This document shows positions 29,091 through 37,945 of a stretch of 64,000 bases of DNA, piece after piece (position 1 is the first letter of the stretch; every line of letters starts with the position of its first letter). This stretch comes from Planctomycetota bacterium (GTDB lineage: Bacteria > Planctomycetota > Phycisphaerae > UBA1845 > UTPLA1): the NCBI GenBank assembly GCA_016712275.1, contig JADJRI010000004.1:124001-188000 (forward strand). Direction: 5' to 3'. The notes under the pieces were generated by a model, which was not told the origin of the DNA, made no database searches, and saw nothing but the letters and a program-made list of their open reading frames with translations. A program made the translations under genes and the position numbers.

Positions 29091-29912
29091 TTATCGCGAC
29101 GTCTGAGCCGCCGCTCCATTTTTATCAGGCTCGTTTTTCCAGACCATCCACGATGCCTGGCCGTTTCCTTGCGCCACAAGTCGCTCCAGTTGCTCGCGCT
29201 CCTTGAATGTGTCCATCGTTTGAAAGAAGCCTTGATAGCGATGGGAAAGCAACTGCTGCTTCTGAATAAGGCGGTTGAATGGTTCAACAACCAATTCCTC
29301 GCCTTCATGGAGGTGGTCGAAAATCTCCTGGCGAAACACAAAATAGCCTCCATTTATCCAGAGATCGGCCTGCTTGCAGGTACGCAGGGCATGCACCGTT
29401 CCATCGTCCGACGCTTCCACAAAATGGCAACTGATGGTTGGCCGAACGCAAAGGAAAGCGGCCACCGGCTTTTCAGTTTCAACACGACTCACCAAGTCCG
29501 GCAGGTGAAAGTCGGTCAGCCCATCGCTGTAATTTGCCAGGAACATTTGCTCGCCGCGCAGGTACTCACGGACGGCGCGAAGGCGCTGGCCAATGTTGGA
29601 ATTTACGCCGGTATCCACGAATGTAATCGTCCAACTATCGATGTCGCGCCGGGCCAGGGATACGTTTCGCCCGCCACCTGAAATTGTGAAGTCATTGGTC
29701 AGACACTCGTCGTAATTCAGGAAGTACTGTTTGACGGCCTGCGCCTGATGCCCGAGACACAGAATGAAGTCGGTGTGGCCGTAGTGCGCATAGTACTTCA
29801 TGACATGCCACAGAATCGGCCGATTACCGATCGGGACCATCGGTTTCGGAACTTCTTCCGAGTATTCGCGAATCCGCGTGCCGAATCCGCCGCAGAACAA
29901 CACACCTTTCAT
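29091..29912 (-). CDS. rfbF: Glucose-1-phosphate cytidylyltransferase, copy 2
   Basis: 273 residues, intact. Starts MKGVLFCGGFGTRIREYSE and PKPMVPIGNRPILWHVMKYY, then GHTDFILCLGHQAQAVKQYFLNY, ITFVDTGVNSN, FLANYSDGLTD and INGGYFVFRQEIFDHL. Near the C-terminus is GFFQTMDTFKEREQL. Length and motif order match RfbF, which forms CDP-glucose for CDP-linked deoxysugars (CDP-tyvelose, CDP-abequose, CDP-paratose and others). The canonical next enzyme, CDP-glucose 4,6-dehydratase, is not evident among the neighbours; instead an SDR, an extended SDR and a C-methyltransferase lie upstream. ATG follows a spaced purine-rich stretch (GAGAATCGAG). Confidence 0.88.
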   Translation of the reverse strand: MKGVLFCGGFGTRIREYSEEVPKPMVPIGNRPILWHVMKYYAHYGHTDFILCLGHQAQAVKQYFLNYDECLTNDFTISGGGRNVSLARRDIDSWTITFVDTGVNSNIGQRLRAVREYLRGEQMFLANYSDGLTDFHLPDLVSRVETEKPVAAFLCVRPTISCHFVEASDDGTVHALRTCKQADLWINGGYFVFRQEIFDHLHEGEELVVEPFNRLIQKQQLLSHRYQGFFQTMDTFKEREQLERLVAQGNGQASWMVWKNEPDKNGAAAQTSR

Positions 29913-30043
29913 CTCGATTCTCCGGGCAATAAGTCAGACCAGACTGCGGACAAACATTGTTTGGGGGCGGGAGGTGCTTGACTCAATCAAATGTGGTCAG
30001 AATCTCAAATATCGAGCACCGAGACAAGAAAAAAATCGGTGAG

Positions 30044-30775
30044 TCAGCTCTTTATCATCGGACGAATTGACAACTCGGTCACTTCCGTTGTTCGCGGCAT
30101 GACAATCGTCGTAACAACCGCATCGGCCACGTCCTTTGGTTGCGATAGCTTTTCGGGAGAGTAGGCCCGGCCTTCCGACTTGCATAGCGACTCTTGCATT
30201 CGGCTGGCGGTTCGTCCGGGAAGTACATTTGTCACGCGTATGCCATGACGGTTGACCTCGTGACGAAGCACATCCGCCACCATCCGCAGCGCCTGTTTCG
30301 TTGCCGCATATTGACTGACATTTTCCCGTGGGTGCAGCACGACGCTGGAGTCGATGAAGACGATGTGCCCTTTGCTAATTTTCAACAGAGGCAGCATCAA
30401 TTGTGTCACCAGGTATGGCGCCCTGACGTTGACACGAAAATGGCGGTCAAACTCCTCAACCGATGCATCTTCCACTGATCCCAGCGACAGATATCCGGCA
30501 CAGTGAATCAAAATGTCCAGCCTGCCAAACTGCTCGCGAATGCACCTGCTTAATTCATGAATGCTGTCATCATGCAACAGGTCCGCCGGCTGGCTGATCA
30601 CCGAAGAATGAATCGACTTGATTTCTGCCAGAGATTCAGCAAGCGCGTCGGCGCGACGCGCGGTGAGACACAGCGACGCACCCAGGGAAGCCAGTTGCCT
30701 CGCCAATGCCATGCCGATAGCACCGGATGCACCAGTGATCAGTGCGACCCGGTCTTTCAGTTCATTCGGTGCCAC
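30044..30775 (-). CDS. Short-chain dehydrogenase/reductase
   Basis: 243 residues, classical SDR. The cofactor motif is ALITGASGAIGMALARQL, with Arg residues shortly after (LTARRAD) suggesting NADP(H). HCAGYLSLGSVED is the NNAG-like site. The catalytic triad is visible as FIDSSVV (Ser) and YAATKQAL (Tyr and Lys), followed by TNVLPGRTAS. No membrane segment. It probably reduces or oxidises a keto group on the CDP-sugar made by the adjacent cytidylyltransferase. 131 bases separate it from that gene; 167 bases separate it from the frameshifted epimerase upstream. Confidence 0.85.
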   Translation of the reverse strand: MAPNELKDRVALITGASGAIGMALARQLASLGASLCLTARRADALAESLAEIKSIHSSVISQPADLLHDDSIHELSRCIREQFGRLDILIHCAGYLSLGSVEDASVEEFDRHFRVNVRAPYLVTQLMLPLLKISKGHIVFIDSSVVLHPRENVSQYAATKQALRMVADVLRHEVNRHGIRVTNVLPGRTASRMQESLCKSEGRAYSPEKLSQPKDVADAVVTTIVMPRTTEVTELSIRPMIKS

Positions 30776-30942
30776 CTCTCGAATCCTTCTGCAAACGTAT
30801 CACCAAACGTGCGCGGTTCTGCACTCAACGTCAATAAAAAGTCGACGTGCAGCAGACCGGCGAACACTTCAGCAAAGTGGAAATACTCGCAGTTCGGGAG
30901 GTTGTCCAGATATCACTTGTGCAAGTTACAGCGGGTTTACGT

Positions 30943-31888
30943 TCAACAACAACTGAGCAACGCAATCGACGAAATCAGGGCCTGACTGCGAAACCACTCG
31001 ATGGTTCGACTCAAACCTGCGGCAAGGGTCGTCTTGGGTTTCCATCCCAAAACGTCCTCGGCACGCCTGATATCAGCGGTTCGGGTCGTGCTGTCACTTG
31101 GACGATCCTCGATTTCGCCCCATGCCGGCTGAATCGAAGTCTCCATCAACCGGGAAATCGACTCCACGACTTCTCGAACCGATATGGCCTGCCCCGATCC
31201 TAAATCAATGCACTGGCCTTCCAGATTTGGCAGCACCATCGCTCTCACAAACCCATCGATCACATCATCGAGATAGACCAAATCGAGTTGGCGTAGCCCA
31301 CTGGCGAGTTTTGGCGGCTCCCCGCGCAAGAAAGAACGAATCGTATGAGAAATAAGCCGGTGCTCAGGCAGTCGGGGGACCGTAAGTCATGCATAAGCGA
31401 AGCATGACCACCGGCGAGCTATACAGGGAGTGGAACATGCGTGAATACACACCCCGCAAATTTGGCGGCGCCGTATGGAGATGTTGGAACAATTTCGTCC
31501 GCGCTTCCGGTGGGCTCATCGGACGATCCGACGTATATCATCCGCTTGATTTCTTGTTCGGTCACGGCCTGCAGTAGATTAATCGTTGTCGTCAACAAGC
31601 TGTGAAATGTCTCTGGAACCAGTTCGATTCCTCGGCGCCCGTGATTGCGCCACTTAGATGAAAAACAACATCAGGCTTTACCTCACTCAGAAGTCTTCGA
31701 GTGGCGTCCAACTCCACCAAGTCAGTTTGCCACCAATGAATCTTGTCGGATTGGCGAATCCGGCGTGTGACAGCGTGAACCACTGCGCCTGCCTTGATCA
31801 ATCGTTTGCAGAGTGATACCCCAAGAAACCCACTGGCTCCGGTCACAAGGACGCGCAAGCTTCTTAAACTTTCGTCGGAATATTGCAT
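30943..31888 (-). pseudogene. NAD-dependent epimerase/dehydratase, three frameshifts
   Basis: Corrected length is 314 residues. The Rossmann motif is RVLVTGASGFLGVSLCKRL, followed by DVVFHLSGAITG. A lost base in CCC at 31638-31640 restores RGIELVPETFHSLL. The protein continues with MIYVGSSDEP and the active-site SPYGAAKFAG (YxxxK). An extra base at 31452-31455 restores VYSRMFHSLY, and an extra base in GGGGG at 31374-31378 restores YGPRLPEHRL. The end has RQLDLVYLDDVIDGFV and DLGSGQAISVREVV. Three indels in under 1 kb is the densest cluster in the window. In corrected form it is a regular extended SDR acting on a nucleotide sugar, in the CDP-sugar module. Confidence 0.72.
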
Positions 31889-31952
31889 ATGAATTGTCTC
31901 AACCGATTACTGGGTGATTCCCATACCCCTCGTGTTACTGTCTTCGAGACTC

Positions 31953-33245
31953 CTATATTATCTTCGGCTCGGGTATCGGCACAATGAACCGTCCTCCCCA
32001 GGATTTGATGAACGACAACTGATTCATGATCTCATTTTTGATGTTCCAGGGAAGGATAAGCACATAGTCCGGGCGGGTTTCCTGAATGCGGTCCGGGTGG
32101 TGGATGGGAATGTGCGTGCCCGGCAGGAATCGCCCCTGCTTGTATGGATTGCGATCGACCGTGTAATCCAAAAAGTCCGCACGAATTCCGCAGTAATTCA
32201 GCAGTGTGTTTCCCTTGCCGGGAGCGCCGTAACCGGCGATCGATTTTCCCTCGCGTTTGGCCTGAATCAGGAAATCCAACAGTTGATGCTTTGTACGGCG
32301 CGCTTTTGCTTCAAAACTGGAGTAATAATCGAGCTGATTCATCCCCAGATTCATTTCGTGATCGGTCAGCTTGATCACCGCTTCGCTGATCCTCTTCGAA
32401 CTGTCTTCCACATGGGCTCCGTAAACCCGCAGAGAACCGCCATGGGTCGGCAGGTGTTCGACGTCAAAAACCTTCAGTCCATGCATTTCGAAACAGCGTG
32501 TCACGCTGAGCATCGAGAAGTAAGAGAAATGCTCATGGTAAATGGTGTCCAATTGGTGCTCGTCCACCAGTTTCACAAGATGCGGGAATTCAAGCGTGAT
32601 GACCCCTTCGGGTTTGAGCAGTATCTTCATTCCCTTGGTGAAATCGCACAGGTCAGGCACCTGCGCAAGCACGTTGTTGCCAATGATCAAGTCTGCGTGA
32701 ATCCCCTCGGAACGCATTTTTTGTGCGGAGTTCTCACCAAAGAACTCGACGCGCGTCGGAACGCCCTTGGCAATCGCGGCCTTCGCCACATTGGCTGCGG
32801 GCTCAATACCCAACGCTGGAATTCCCTTCGGAATGAAATACTGCAAGAGGTAGCCGTCGTTGCTGGCCAATTCGACCACGCGCGATTGCGCATTCAGGCC
32901 CAGCCGCGATGTAATCATGTCGACGTAATCCGAGGCGTGACGCAACCAGCTATCCGAAAACGAGGAAAAATAGGCGTATTCGGTAAAAATCGCCTCGGGC
33001 TGAACATATTCCTCAAGCTGGACAAGCAAACATCCGTCGCAAACGTAGACGCGCAGCGGATAGAACGGCTCCATGTGGTTGAGTTGTTCGGCCGTCAAAT
33101 AACTTTCGCATGGCGGAGACATGCCGAGGTCCACAAAGCCGTGTCGCAAAGGCTTGCTGCATAATCTGCATTGGGCGGTTGATGCAATGCCGTCGCTCGG
33201 CGACGCCGTCTCGGGCAACATTTGGGCTGTATCGGATATGGTCAA
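31953..33245 (-). CDS. NDP-hexose C-methyltransferase (TylCIII/EvaC family)
   Basis: 430 residues, intact. The N-terminal zinc domain has CRLCSKPL and CDGCLLVQL. The SAM-binding core is SRVVELASNDGYLLQYF, GIEPAANVAKAA and LIIGNNVLAQVPD. The catalytic block reads YHEHFSYFS (His-Glu-His plus Tyr), the signature of sugar 3-C-methyltransferases. The C-terminal Rossmann domain has IAGYGAPGKGNTLLNY and ends with WNIKNEIMNQL. All three domains are in family order and length. It predicts a C-methyl-branched 4-keto-deoxy sugar. It is the first gene of the six-gene sugar module, 98 bases downstream of the ABC ATPase gene. Confidence 0.9.
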   Translation of the reverse strand: MTISDTAQMLPETASPSDGIASTAQCRLCSKPLRHGFVDLGMSPPCESYLTAEQLNHMEPFYPLRVYVCDGCLLVQLEEYVQPEAIFTEYAYFSSFSDSWLRHASDYVDMITSRLGLNAQSRVVELASNDGYLLQYFIPKGIPALGIEPAANVAKAAIAKGVPTRVEFFGENSAQKMRSEGIHADLIIGNNVLAQVPDLCDFTKGMKILLKPEGVITLEFPHLVKLVDEHQLDTIYHEHFSYFSMLSVTRCFEMHGLKVFDVEHLPTHGGSLRVYGAHVEDSSKRISEAVIKLTDHEMNLGMNQLDYYSSFEAKARRTKHQLLDFLIQAKREGKSIAGYGAPGKGNTLLNYCGIRADFLDYTVDRNPYKQGRFLPGTHIPIHHPDRIQETRPDYVLILPWNIKNEIMNQLSFIKSWGGRFIVPIPEPKII

Positions 33246-33343
33246 TGTTATCTCCGCTTATTCTTTAATCGAATCGGCCTGAAACCAATCTGGAATTACA
33301 CTCGCAAAGGGCTGTGCCTCAACACGCGTCAGGCGACGTTCAA

Positions 33344-34630
33344 TTAGCGACATTCGCTTTCTATCGGCTCGGGGGATTCCGCAATCCATCGATGAGGAAT
33401 CAGTACTTTTCCATACGCACCGTCCGACTGCGACGGGCGTCCGCGCACCATGCCCGATTCGACGGTGATAAACACTGCCGCTTCAACATGGTCTTGCAGC
33501 TCACCATCGCCCAAAACCGCTGTGTTAATTCGATATCGGCCGGGAACCAGAAACAGCTCGTCCAGTTCGCAGGACAGGGTGGTTGCATCGGGCTCGTCGG
33601 TTCGGTCGTCGCAACCATGCTTTCGGCTGTCAAACGCTGCTATCGGATGGCCCAACTGATCGTAAATGGTAAATCCACACGATAGGTTCGGTAAGTTGCC
33701 CGTCATCGCGAATTCGAATCGCACCGGACTTCCTGAAGAAACAGTATTGCTTGTTCGACCCTCCGACTTAATTGTGATGCTCCGGAGCCGAATCCGGCCT
33801 TTCCCGCCCCTTGCCGTGATACGTGACAGATCGCCGGTGGACTGCTCCTCCAGCGTGTTCAGATAGGCCTGAACTGCGGAGTCGATCGTGTCGCTGAAGA
33901 CCAGCCGTCCCTGTTGAAGCAGGATTCCCCGCGTGCACAGCGCGCGAAGGGAGGCGAGATTGTGACTGACGAAGAGGACGGTTCGCCCGGAATTGTGAGC
34001 GAACTGCTGCATCTTGCCCAGGCATTTCCTTTGGAAAGCGATGTCGCCCACCGCCAATACTTCATCCACAATCAATATTTCCGGTTCCAGATGGGCTGCG
34101 ACGGCGAAGGCCAGCCGAACATACATGCCGGAAGAATAGTGCTTCACGGGCGTGTCCAGAAATTTCTCGACTTCCGCGAAGTCCACAATTGCATCGAATT
34201 GCCTGGCGATTTCGACGCGTTTCATTCCAAGTATCGCGCCGTTCAAGTAAATGTTTTCGCGGCCCGTTAGTTCGGGGTGAAATCCGGTGCCGACTTCCAA
34301 CAGGCTCGCGATTCTGCCATTGAGGATGGCCCGGCCGCTCGTCGGCTCCGTAATACGACTGAGGATTTTGAGCAGCGTCGATTTGCCGGCGCCGTTTCGA
34401 CCGATGATTCCGACGACTTCACCGGTGCTGACTTCAAAAGAGACATCATTCAGGGCCCAGAATGTCTCGTCGCTGTCTTCGACCAAATGGCCGCTAAGTT
34501 GGCAGAAGCGCCGCCAGGGATAGGTCACGCCGCGCACCAAGGTATCCCTGAATGTCGGATAGCGTTCCACTTGATGGTGGAGTCGGTACGACTTACTGAG
34601 ATTTTCGACTTTGATGGCCGTGTTTGACAT
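33344..34630 (-). CDS. wzt: ABC transporter ATP-binding protein with Wzt-type C-terminal domain
   Basis: 428 residues. The nucleotide-binding domain has Walker A GRNGAGKS (about residues 77-84), the EVGTGFHPELTGRENIYLNGAILGM motif of polysaccharide exporters, signature HYSSGMYVRL, Walker B ILIVDEVLAVGD and switch VSHNL. After residue ~270 a separate beta-rich domain follows (IRLRSITIKSEG..., DQLGHPIAAFDS). It matches Wzt C-terminal domains that bind the capped end of the glycan. It powers export of lipid-linked polysaccharide together with the permease encoded 8 bases upstream. The presence of the extra domain implies recognition of a specific chain terminus. Confidence 0.92.
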   Translation of the reverse strand: MSNTAIKVENLSKSYRLHHQVERYPTFRDTLVRGVTYPWRRFCQLSGHLVEDSDETFWALNDVSFEVSTGEVVGIIGRNGAGKSTLLKILSRITEPTSGRAILNGRIASLLEVGTGFHPELTGRENIYLNGAILGMKRVEIARQFDAIVDFAEVEKFLDTPVKHYSSGMYVRLAFAVAAHLEPEILIVDEVLAVGDIAFQRKCLGKMQQFAHNSGRTVLFVSHNLASLRALCTRGILLQQGRLVFSDTIDSAVQAYLNTLEEQSTGDLSRITARGGKGRIRLRSITIKSEGRTSNTVSSGSPVRFEFAMTGNLPNLSCGFTIYDQLGHPIAAFDSRKHGCDDRTDEPDATTLSCELDELFLVPGRYRINTAVLGDGELQDHVEAAVFITVESGMVRGRPSQSDGAYGKVLIPHRWIAESPEPIESECR

Positions 34631-34638
34631 AAGACTAT

Positions 34639-35524
34639 TCAGGCAATATCCGCGAATCGTCGTTCGACACTTCGAAGTAATATACTCCGATTAATAGGAG
34701 CACCAGCGTGCTCGACATCGAAATCACAAGGGTCTGAATGTCGAGCGGCCGCCCCAGAATCGACTACCGATAGCCCTCGATGATTCCGGTCATCGGATTG
34801 AGTGCCAGCAGCCAATGATACTTTGCTGGAATCAGGCTGACGGGATAGACGACCGGGCTGAGATACATCAGGATTTGCATCATGAAGGGAACGACGTATC
34901 TGAAATCGCGGTAGCTGACAATCAACGCCGCGAGCAGGAATGACAGCCCAAGCGATGCCAGAATCGTGAGCAGCACGAGGCGGGAACCCACAGCACATCC
35001 CACCCCGGCAAGAAGCGATAGTAGAGCATTAGAAGCGCATACACGCCGATTGAAATGAACAAATCAATCAAAGCACCGCCGACGCTGGCCGCCGGCATGA
35101 AGAGCCGTGGCAAGTACACCTTTGTAAGCAGATGCTGCTGATTGAGAAGGCTTTGACTTGCCTGGGTCACACTGATTGAGAAAAACGTCCACGGAAGCAA
35201 ACCGGCGAAAACGAACACGGGATAGGGGAAACCGTCTGAGGGAATACCGGCGAACCTGCCGAAAATAACTGAAAAAATGAGCATCGAGAGCACAGGTTGG
35301 AGTACGGCCCAGGCCACGCCCAGGACGGTCTGCTTGTAGCGGATCTTGATGTCCCGCCAAACCAGAAAATAGAGAAGCTCCCTGTGTTCGCTCAGCTCGC
35401 GCCAGTCAATCGGGATGATGCCGCGCCTTGGCTCGATCAAAGTCTGTCGCAATGCGACGACCGGGTGAGCGGCGTTTGCAACGTCAGTTCGAATTGGGTC
35501 AAAGGCATCCGGCACGATTTTCAT
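34639..35524 (-). pseudogene. wzm: ABC transporter permease for polysaccharide export (Wzm-like), two frameshifts and one in-frame stop
   Basis: Corrected length is 295 residues with six membrane helices. The N-terminus has LLYFLVWRDIKIRYKQTVLGVAWAVLQPVLSM, diagnostic of the ABC-2 polysaccharide permease family. It continues with FAGLLPWTFFSISVTQASQSLL and VYLPRLFMP. A lost base at 34979-34980 restores VPALVLLTILASLGL. NPMTGIIEGYR is followed by TAG at 34764-34766, in frame with SILGRPLDIQT. A final lost base near 34673 restores YYFRSVERRFADIA. The in-frame TAG is a substitution-type change, unlike the other defects of the window. Without correction the exporter would be dead. ATPase partner lies 8 bases downstream. 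Confidence 0.75.
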
Positions 35525-35621
35525 AATCCTTACGTTTACAAGGCAGTCATTTAGTGAAGCGATGCAAGCACTTTGTCGGCATCTTTTTCTGCTTGCTCAC
35601 TTGGTGTCAAGCCATCGGCGC

Positions 35622-36494
35622 TTAGGCGGAGTGCCGCTCGATGTCAGTTGGGCGCCCCCGAAACGCTGAACGAACGAGCAGCTTCAATCCAAACGGCATG
35701 CCGTGAAATAGGTATCGTGCGGCAAGTCGCCGGGGCTCCTGTATGAGTCGGTGAATCCACTCGAGGCCCCAACGCTGCATCCATCGCGGGGCGCGACGCA
35801 CGTTGCCGCAAACGAAACTGAAGGTGATGCCGACACCGATCCACCAGGCGCGCGGAAGGAGATTACGCAGCCGACGGATCAGATACTCCTGTTTGGGTGA
35901 GCCAAGCGCGACAAAAACAACGTCGGCCCGACTATCAACGATTTGTTTCTTGATCCCTTCAAACAGAATCGGATCATTTTCGAATCCCATCGGGGGGCAG
36001 CATATCCCGGCTATTGCGAGTCCGGGGTAGGTTTGGGCCAGTACTTTCGCGGATGATTCGGCAGTGCCGGGGTCTCCGCCCAGCAGAAAGACGCTTCCCT
36101 TTCGCTCGGAGAGGCCTCGACTCAGGCGTAGATGAGGTCCGAACCGGCCACGCTCGGGAAGCGGGGTGCCCTGCAAACGACTTGCCCAGATCAACGGCAT
36201 GCCGTCAGCCACGCGAAGTTCGGCTTCGCGAATGGCATGGGCATAGGTCGAGTCGGTGGCGCTTCGACGCACATGGTCAAGATTGGGCGTCACGACCCAG
36301 CCGCCACGACCCTGCTGCAGCGCCTCCATAATGGCACTGACGCATTGTGCCTGGGTCAGCGGACAAATCGATGTATTCAGGATCTGAATCGGCCCTGGAC
36401 AACCGGACGACGGGCCTTCAGCGGCGCTGCACTTGCAGAACGCACAATAGGCTGAATTCACGACAGGCAGATTTGCGAGGGGTAAGACGGACAT
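35622..36494 (-). CDS. WecG/TagA/CpsF family glycosyltransferase, with a scrambled motif
   Basis: 290 residues. The fold starts with WVVTPNLDHVRRS and ELRVADGMPLIWASRL, where the Asp aligns with the catalytic Asp of TagA. VFLLGGDPGTAESSAKVL and DVVFVALGSPKQEYLI follow. The C-terminus (GNVRRAPRWMQRWGLEWIHRLIQEPRRL) is the classic family tail. Between them the conserved PERVAGSDL segment is replaced by LPERGRFGPHLRL; an alternative frame over the same bases reads VAGSDLIYA. This indicates two closely spaced indels (about 36151 and 36125) that cancel out. The enzyme normally adds ManNAc (uronate) from UDP donor to polyprenyl-linked GlcNAc. Confidence 0.82.
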   Translation of the reverse strand: MSVLPLANLPVVNSAYCAFCKCSAAEGPSSGCPGPIQILNTSICPLTQAQCVSAIMEALQQGRGGWVVTPNLDHVRRSATDSTYAHAIREAELRVADGMPLIWASRLQGTPLPERGRFGPHLRLSRGLSERKGSVFLLGGDPGTAESSAKVLAQTYPGLAIAGICCPPMGFENDPILFEGIKKQIVDSRADVVFVALGSPKQEYLIRRLRNLLPRAWWIGVGITFSFVCGNVRRAPRWMQRWGLEWIHRLIQEPRRLAARYLFHGMPFGLKLLVRSAFRGRPTDIERHSA

Positions 36495-36636
36495 GCGTTA
36501 CGAATCCCGCTTTGCTTTTTGGTGGGTGACATCTACGTCACCGTTTGCTTCAATTGCTCAGAATCGATGAGTCAAACCACCCTACGGGCATACTTTGTGC
36601 TTGACTTACCATATTGCCCGAGTTCAACATTCCCGT

Positions 36637-37104
36637 ATGTCAACCGCCAACCTCATGTTTGCCCGAATCTGGCCGTCTTGGCTCATCGAAATCTCACAAG
36701 CGGTACGGCATTTTTGTGAGAGGGTCAAAAGTACCAACGTTTATGGGATTCCACTCGACTGGCCGTTTCGCTTTGTCTTTATTGGCTTTTTGTTTTTCCT
36801 GCTGCAGCTGCGGCTGGCACGTCGACGAGCAGCGTATATCGCAGCGCTACTCGTGATCTCCAAGGAGCTTTACGACGTATATATCCATCAGGACTTATTC
36901 CACCCCGGAACGCCGGACTGGGGGGATGTCGCCGATATCGCTTCCGGCCTGGGCGGCCTGTTTGCCGCAATGTTCATCACCAGAAATATCCGTCAATCGG
37001 TGGCTGAACGCCCGGCGGAATGCGGTCCTTTGGAACCACCCGGAAATCAATCGCAAGCTCAACCCGATGTAACCCGCCATCACGACGCCACCGGTAATCG
37101 ATGA
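36637..37104 (+). CDS. Small VanZ-like membrane protein
   Basis: About 155 residues, on the plus strand inside an otherwise minus-strand locus. At least three hydrophobic segments: FRFVFIGFLFFLLQL, AAYIAALLVISKELYDV and DIASGLGGLFAAMFI. The order of a helix ending in KELYD, a loop with FHPGTPDWGDVADI and a closing glycine-rich helix is the pattern of VanZ-type proteins. The tail is hydrophilic and Pro/Gln-rich. The start at 36637 (MSTANLM) is chosen as the first reasonable ATG; an upstream ATG at 36595 would add 14 residues. Function unknown. It lies between the divergent WecG-like and convergent EpsI genes. VanZ-like proteins are known near exosortase genes, which suits the context. Confidence 0.55.
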   Translation: MSTANLMFARIWPSWLIEISQAVRHFCERVKSTNVYGIPLDWPFRFVFIGFLFFLLQLRLARRRAAYIAALLVISKELYDVYIHQDLFHPGTPDWGDVADIASGLGGLFAAMFITRNIRQSVAERPAECGPLEPPGNQSQAQPDVTRHHDATGNR

Positions 37105-37141
37105 CGAGAATTTGAATTGATCGGAACTGTGTGTTTGCTTA

Positions 37142-37945
37142 TCAATCCTCATTGGATAACAGTTGAAGCACATCGGGCAGCAGTCGCTCCGCGAAGCCGA
37201 CAAGCCGGCGCTGATCCAGCGATAAATCGGTGTCGATGATTGTGGATATTTCCACCTGAGCAACATAGTGTGAGTCTCGGCTTGCCAGATTAGGTGTGCG
37301 CCACAGCGCGCCCCAAAAGCTGCTTTCGTCTTTCACAACCGCACCGTCGAGCACAAAGAAATTCAGAACGAGCGTCCGTGTCTCAGGAATTCCCGGCTTG
37401 AGAAAAGAATGCAGGCTGGCGGCAACCGAATGTCGACCGGTTTTCAATTCCACATCCATTGTTCCCAGGTGGGTGTATCCGGTATTGGGGTAGCACACCA
37501 TCGACCGATGCCGGGGCATGGTATGCGGTCGTCCAGTATAACCAATGAACATCCATACGGATTTTCCAGACTGTCGATCGTCATAACGCCGACTAACGGT
37601 ATCGTCGTAACCGGCGATCGAAAGCACGGCATCCGAAATCGAAACATCCTGACCAATCCACGGTGCCAGGTTCTTGGATAGCGAAGTCATGGGTCGCTTT
37701 AGGGCAGCCCGCCCGACGTGATCGCGGTCGACTCCCGATGCCGCATGACGATACCCCAGCCCGCCTGCAACAAAGAACAACGCACCGACTACAACGACGC
37801 GAGACACCGGCTTTCCGGCCGGCTTGGGCCGGAACCTATCTAGTTTGGGTTTGAAGTTTCGATGCATGATTGTTGCTTTTCGCAATACGATTCCGTGATG
37901 GTGCAGGTCAAACGGATGAACGGGCGCGATAGCGCGAACTTTCAT
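37142..37945 (-). CDS. EpsI family protein (exosortase-associated)
   Basis: Up to 267 residues; the likely start is the later ATG of MHRNFKPK, and one membrane helix follows (VVVVGALFFVAGGLGY). The EpsI domain shows APWIGQDVSISDAVL, YDDTVSRRYDDRQSGKSVW, FIGYTGRPHTMPRHRSMVCYP (the conserved Cys-Tyr-Pro) and HSFLKPGIPETRTLVLNFF. EpsI domains occur fused to, or directly beside, exosortases in polysaccharide loci. The protein is anchored at the outer face of the inner membrane. Its gene overlaps the exosortase gene by ATGA, so the two are co-translated. The precise role is not established for the family. Confidence 0.85.
   Translation of the reverse strand: MKVRAIAPVHPFDLHHHGIVLRKATIMHRNFKPKLDRFRPKPAGKPVSRVVVVGALFFVAGGLGYRHAASGVDRDHVGRAALKRPMTSLSKNLAPWIGQDVSISDAVLSIAGYDDTVSRRYDDRQSGKSVWMFIGYTGRPHTMPRHRSMVCYPNTGYTHLGTMDVELKTGRHSVAASLHSFLKPGIPETRTLVLNFFVLDGAVVKDESSFWGALWRTPNLASRDSHYVAQVEISTIIDTDLSLDQRRLVGFAERLLPDVLQLLSNED

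Noticed and set aside
28563..29681. 372-codon plus-strand frame across PIG-L and RfbF genes
   Set aside because: It runs antisense through two well-supported genes and across their boundary.
31914..33164. 416-codon plus-strand frame opposite the C-methyltransferase
   Set aside because: The minus-strand protein has all family motifs; the plus frame has none.
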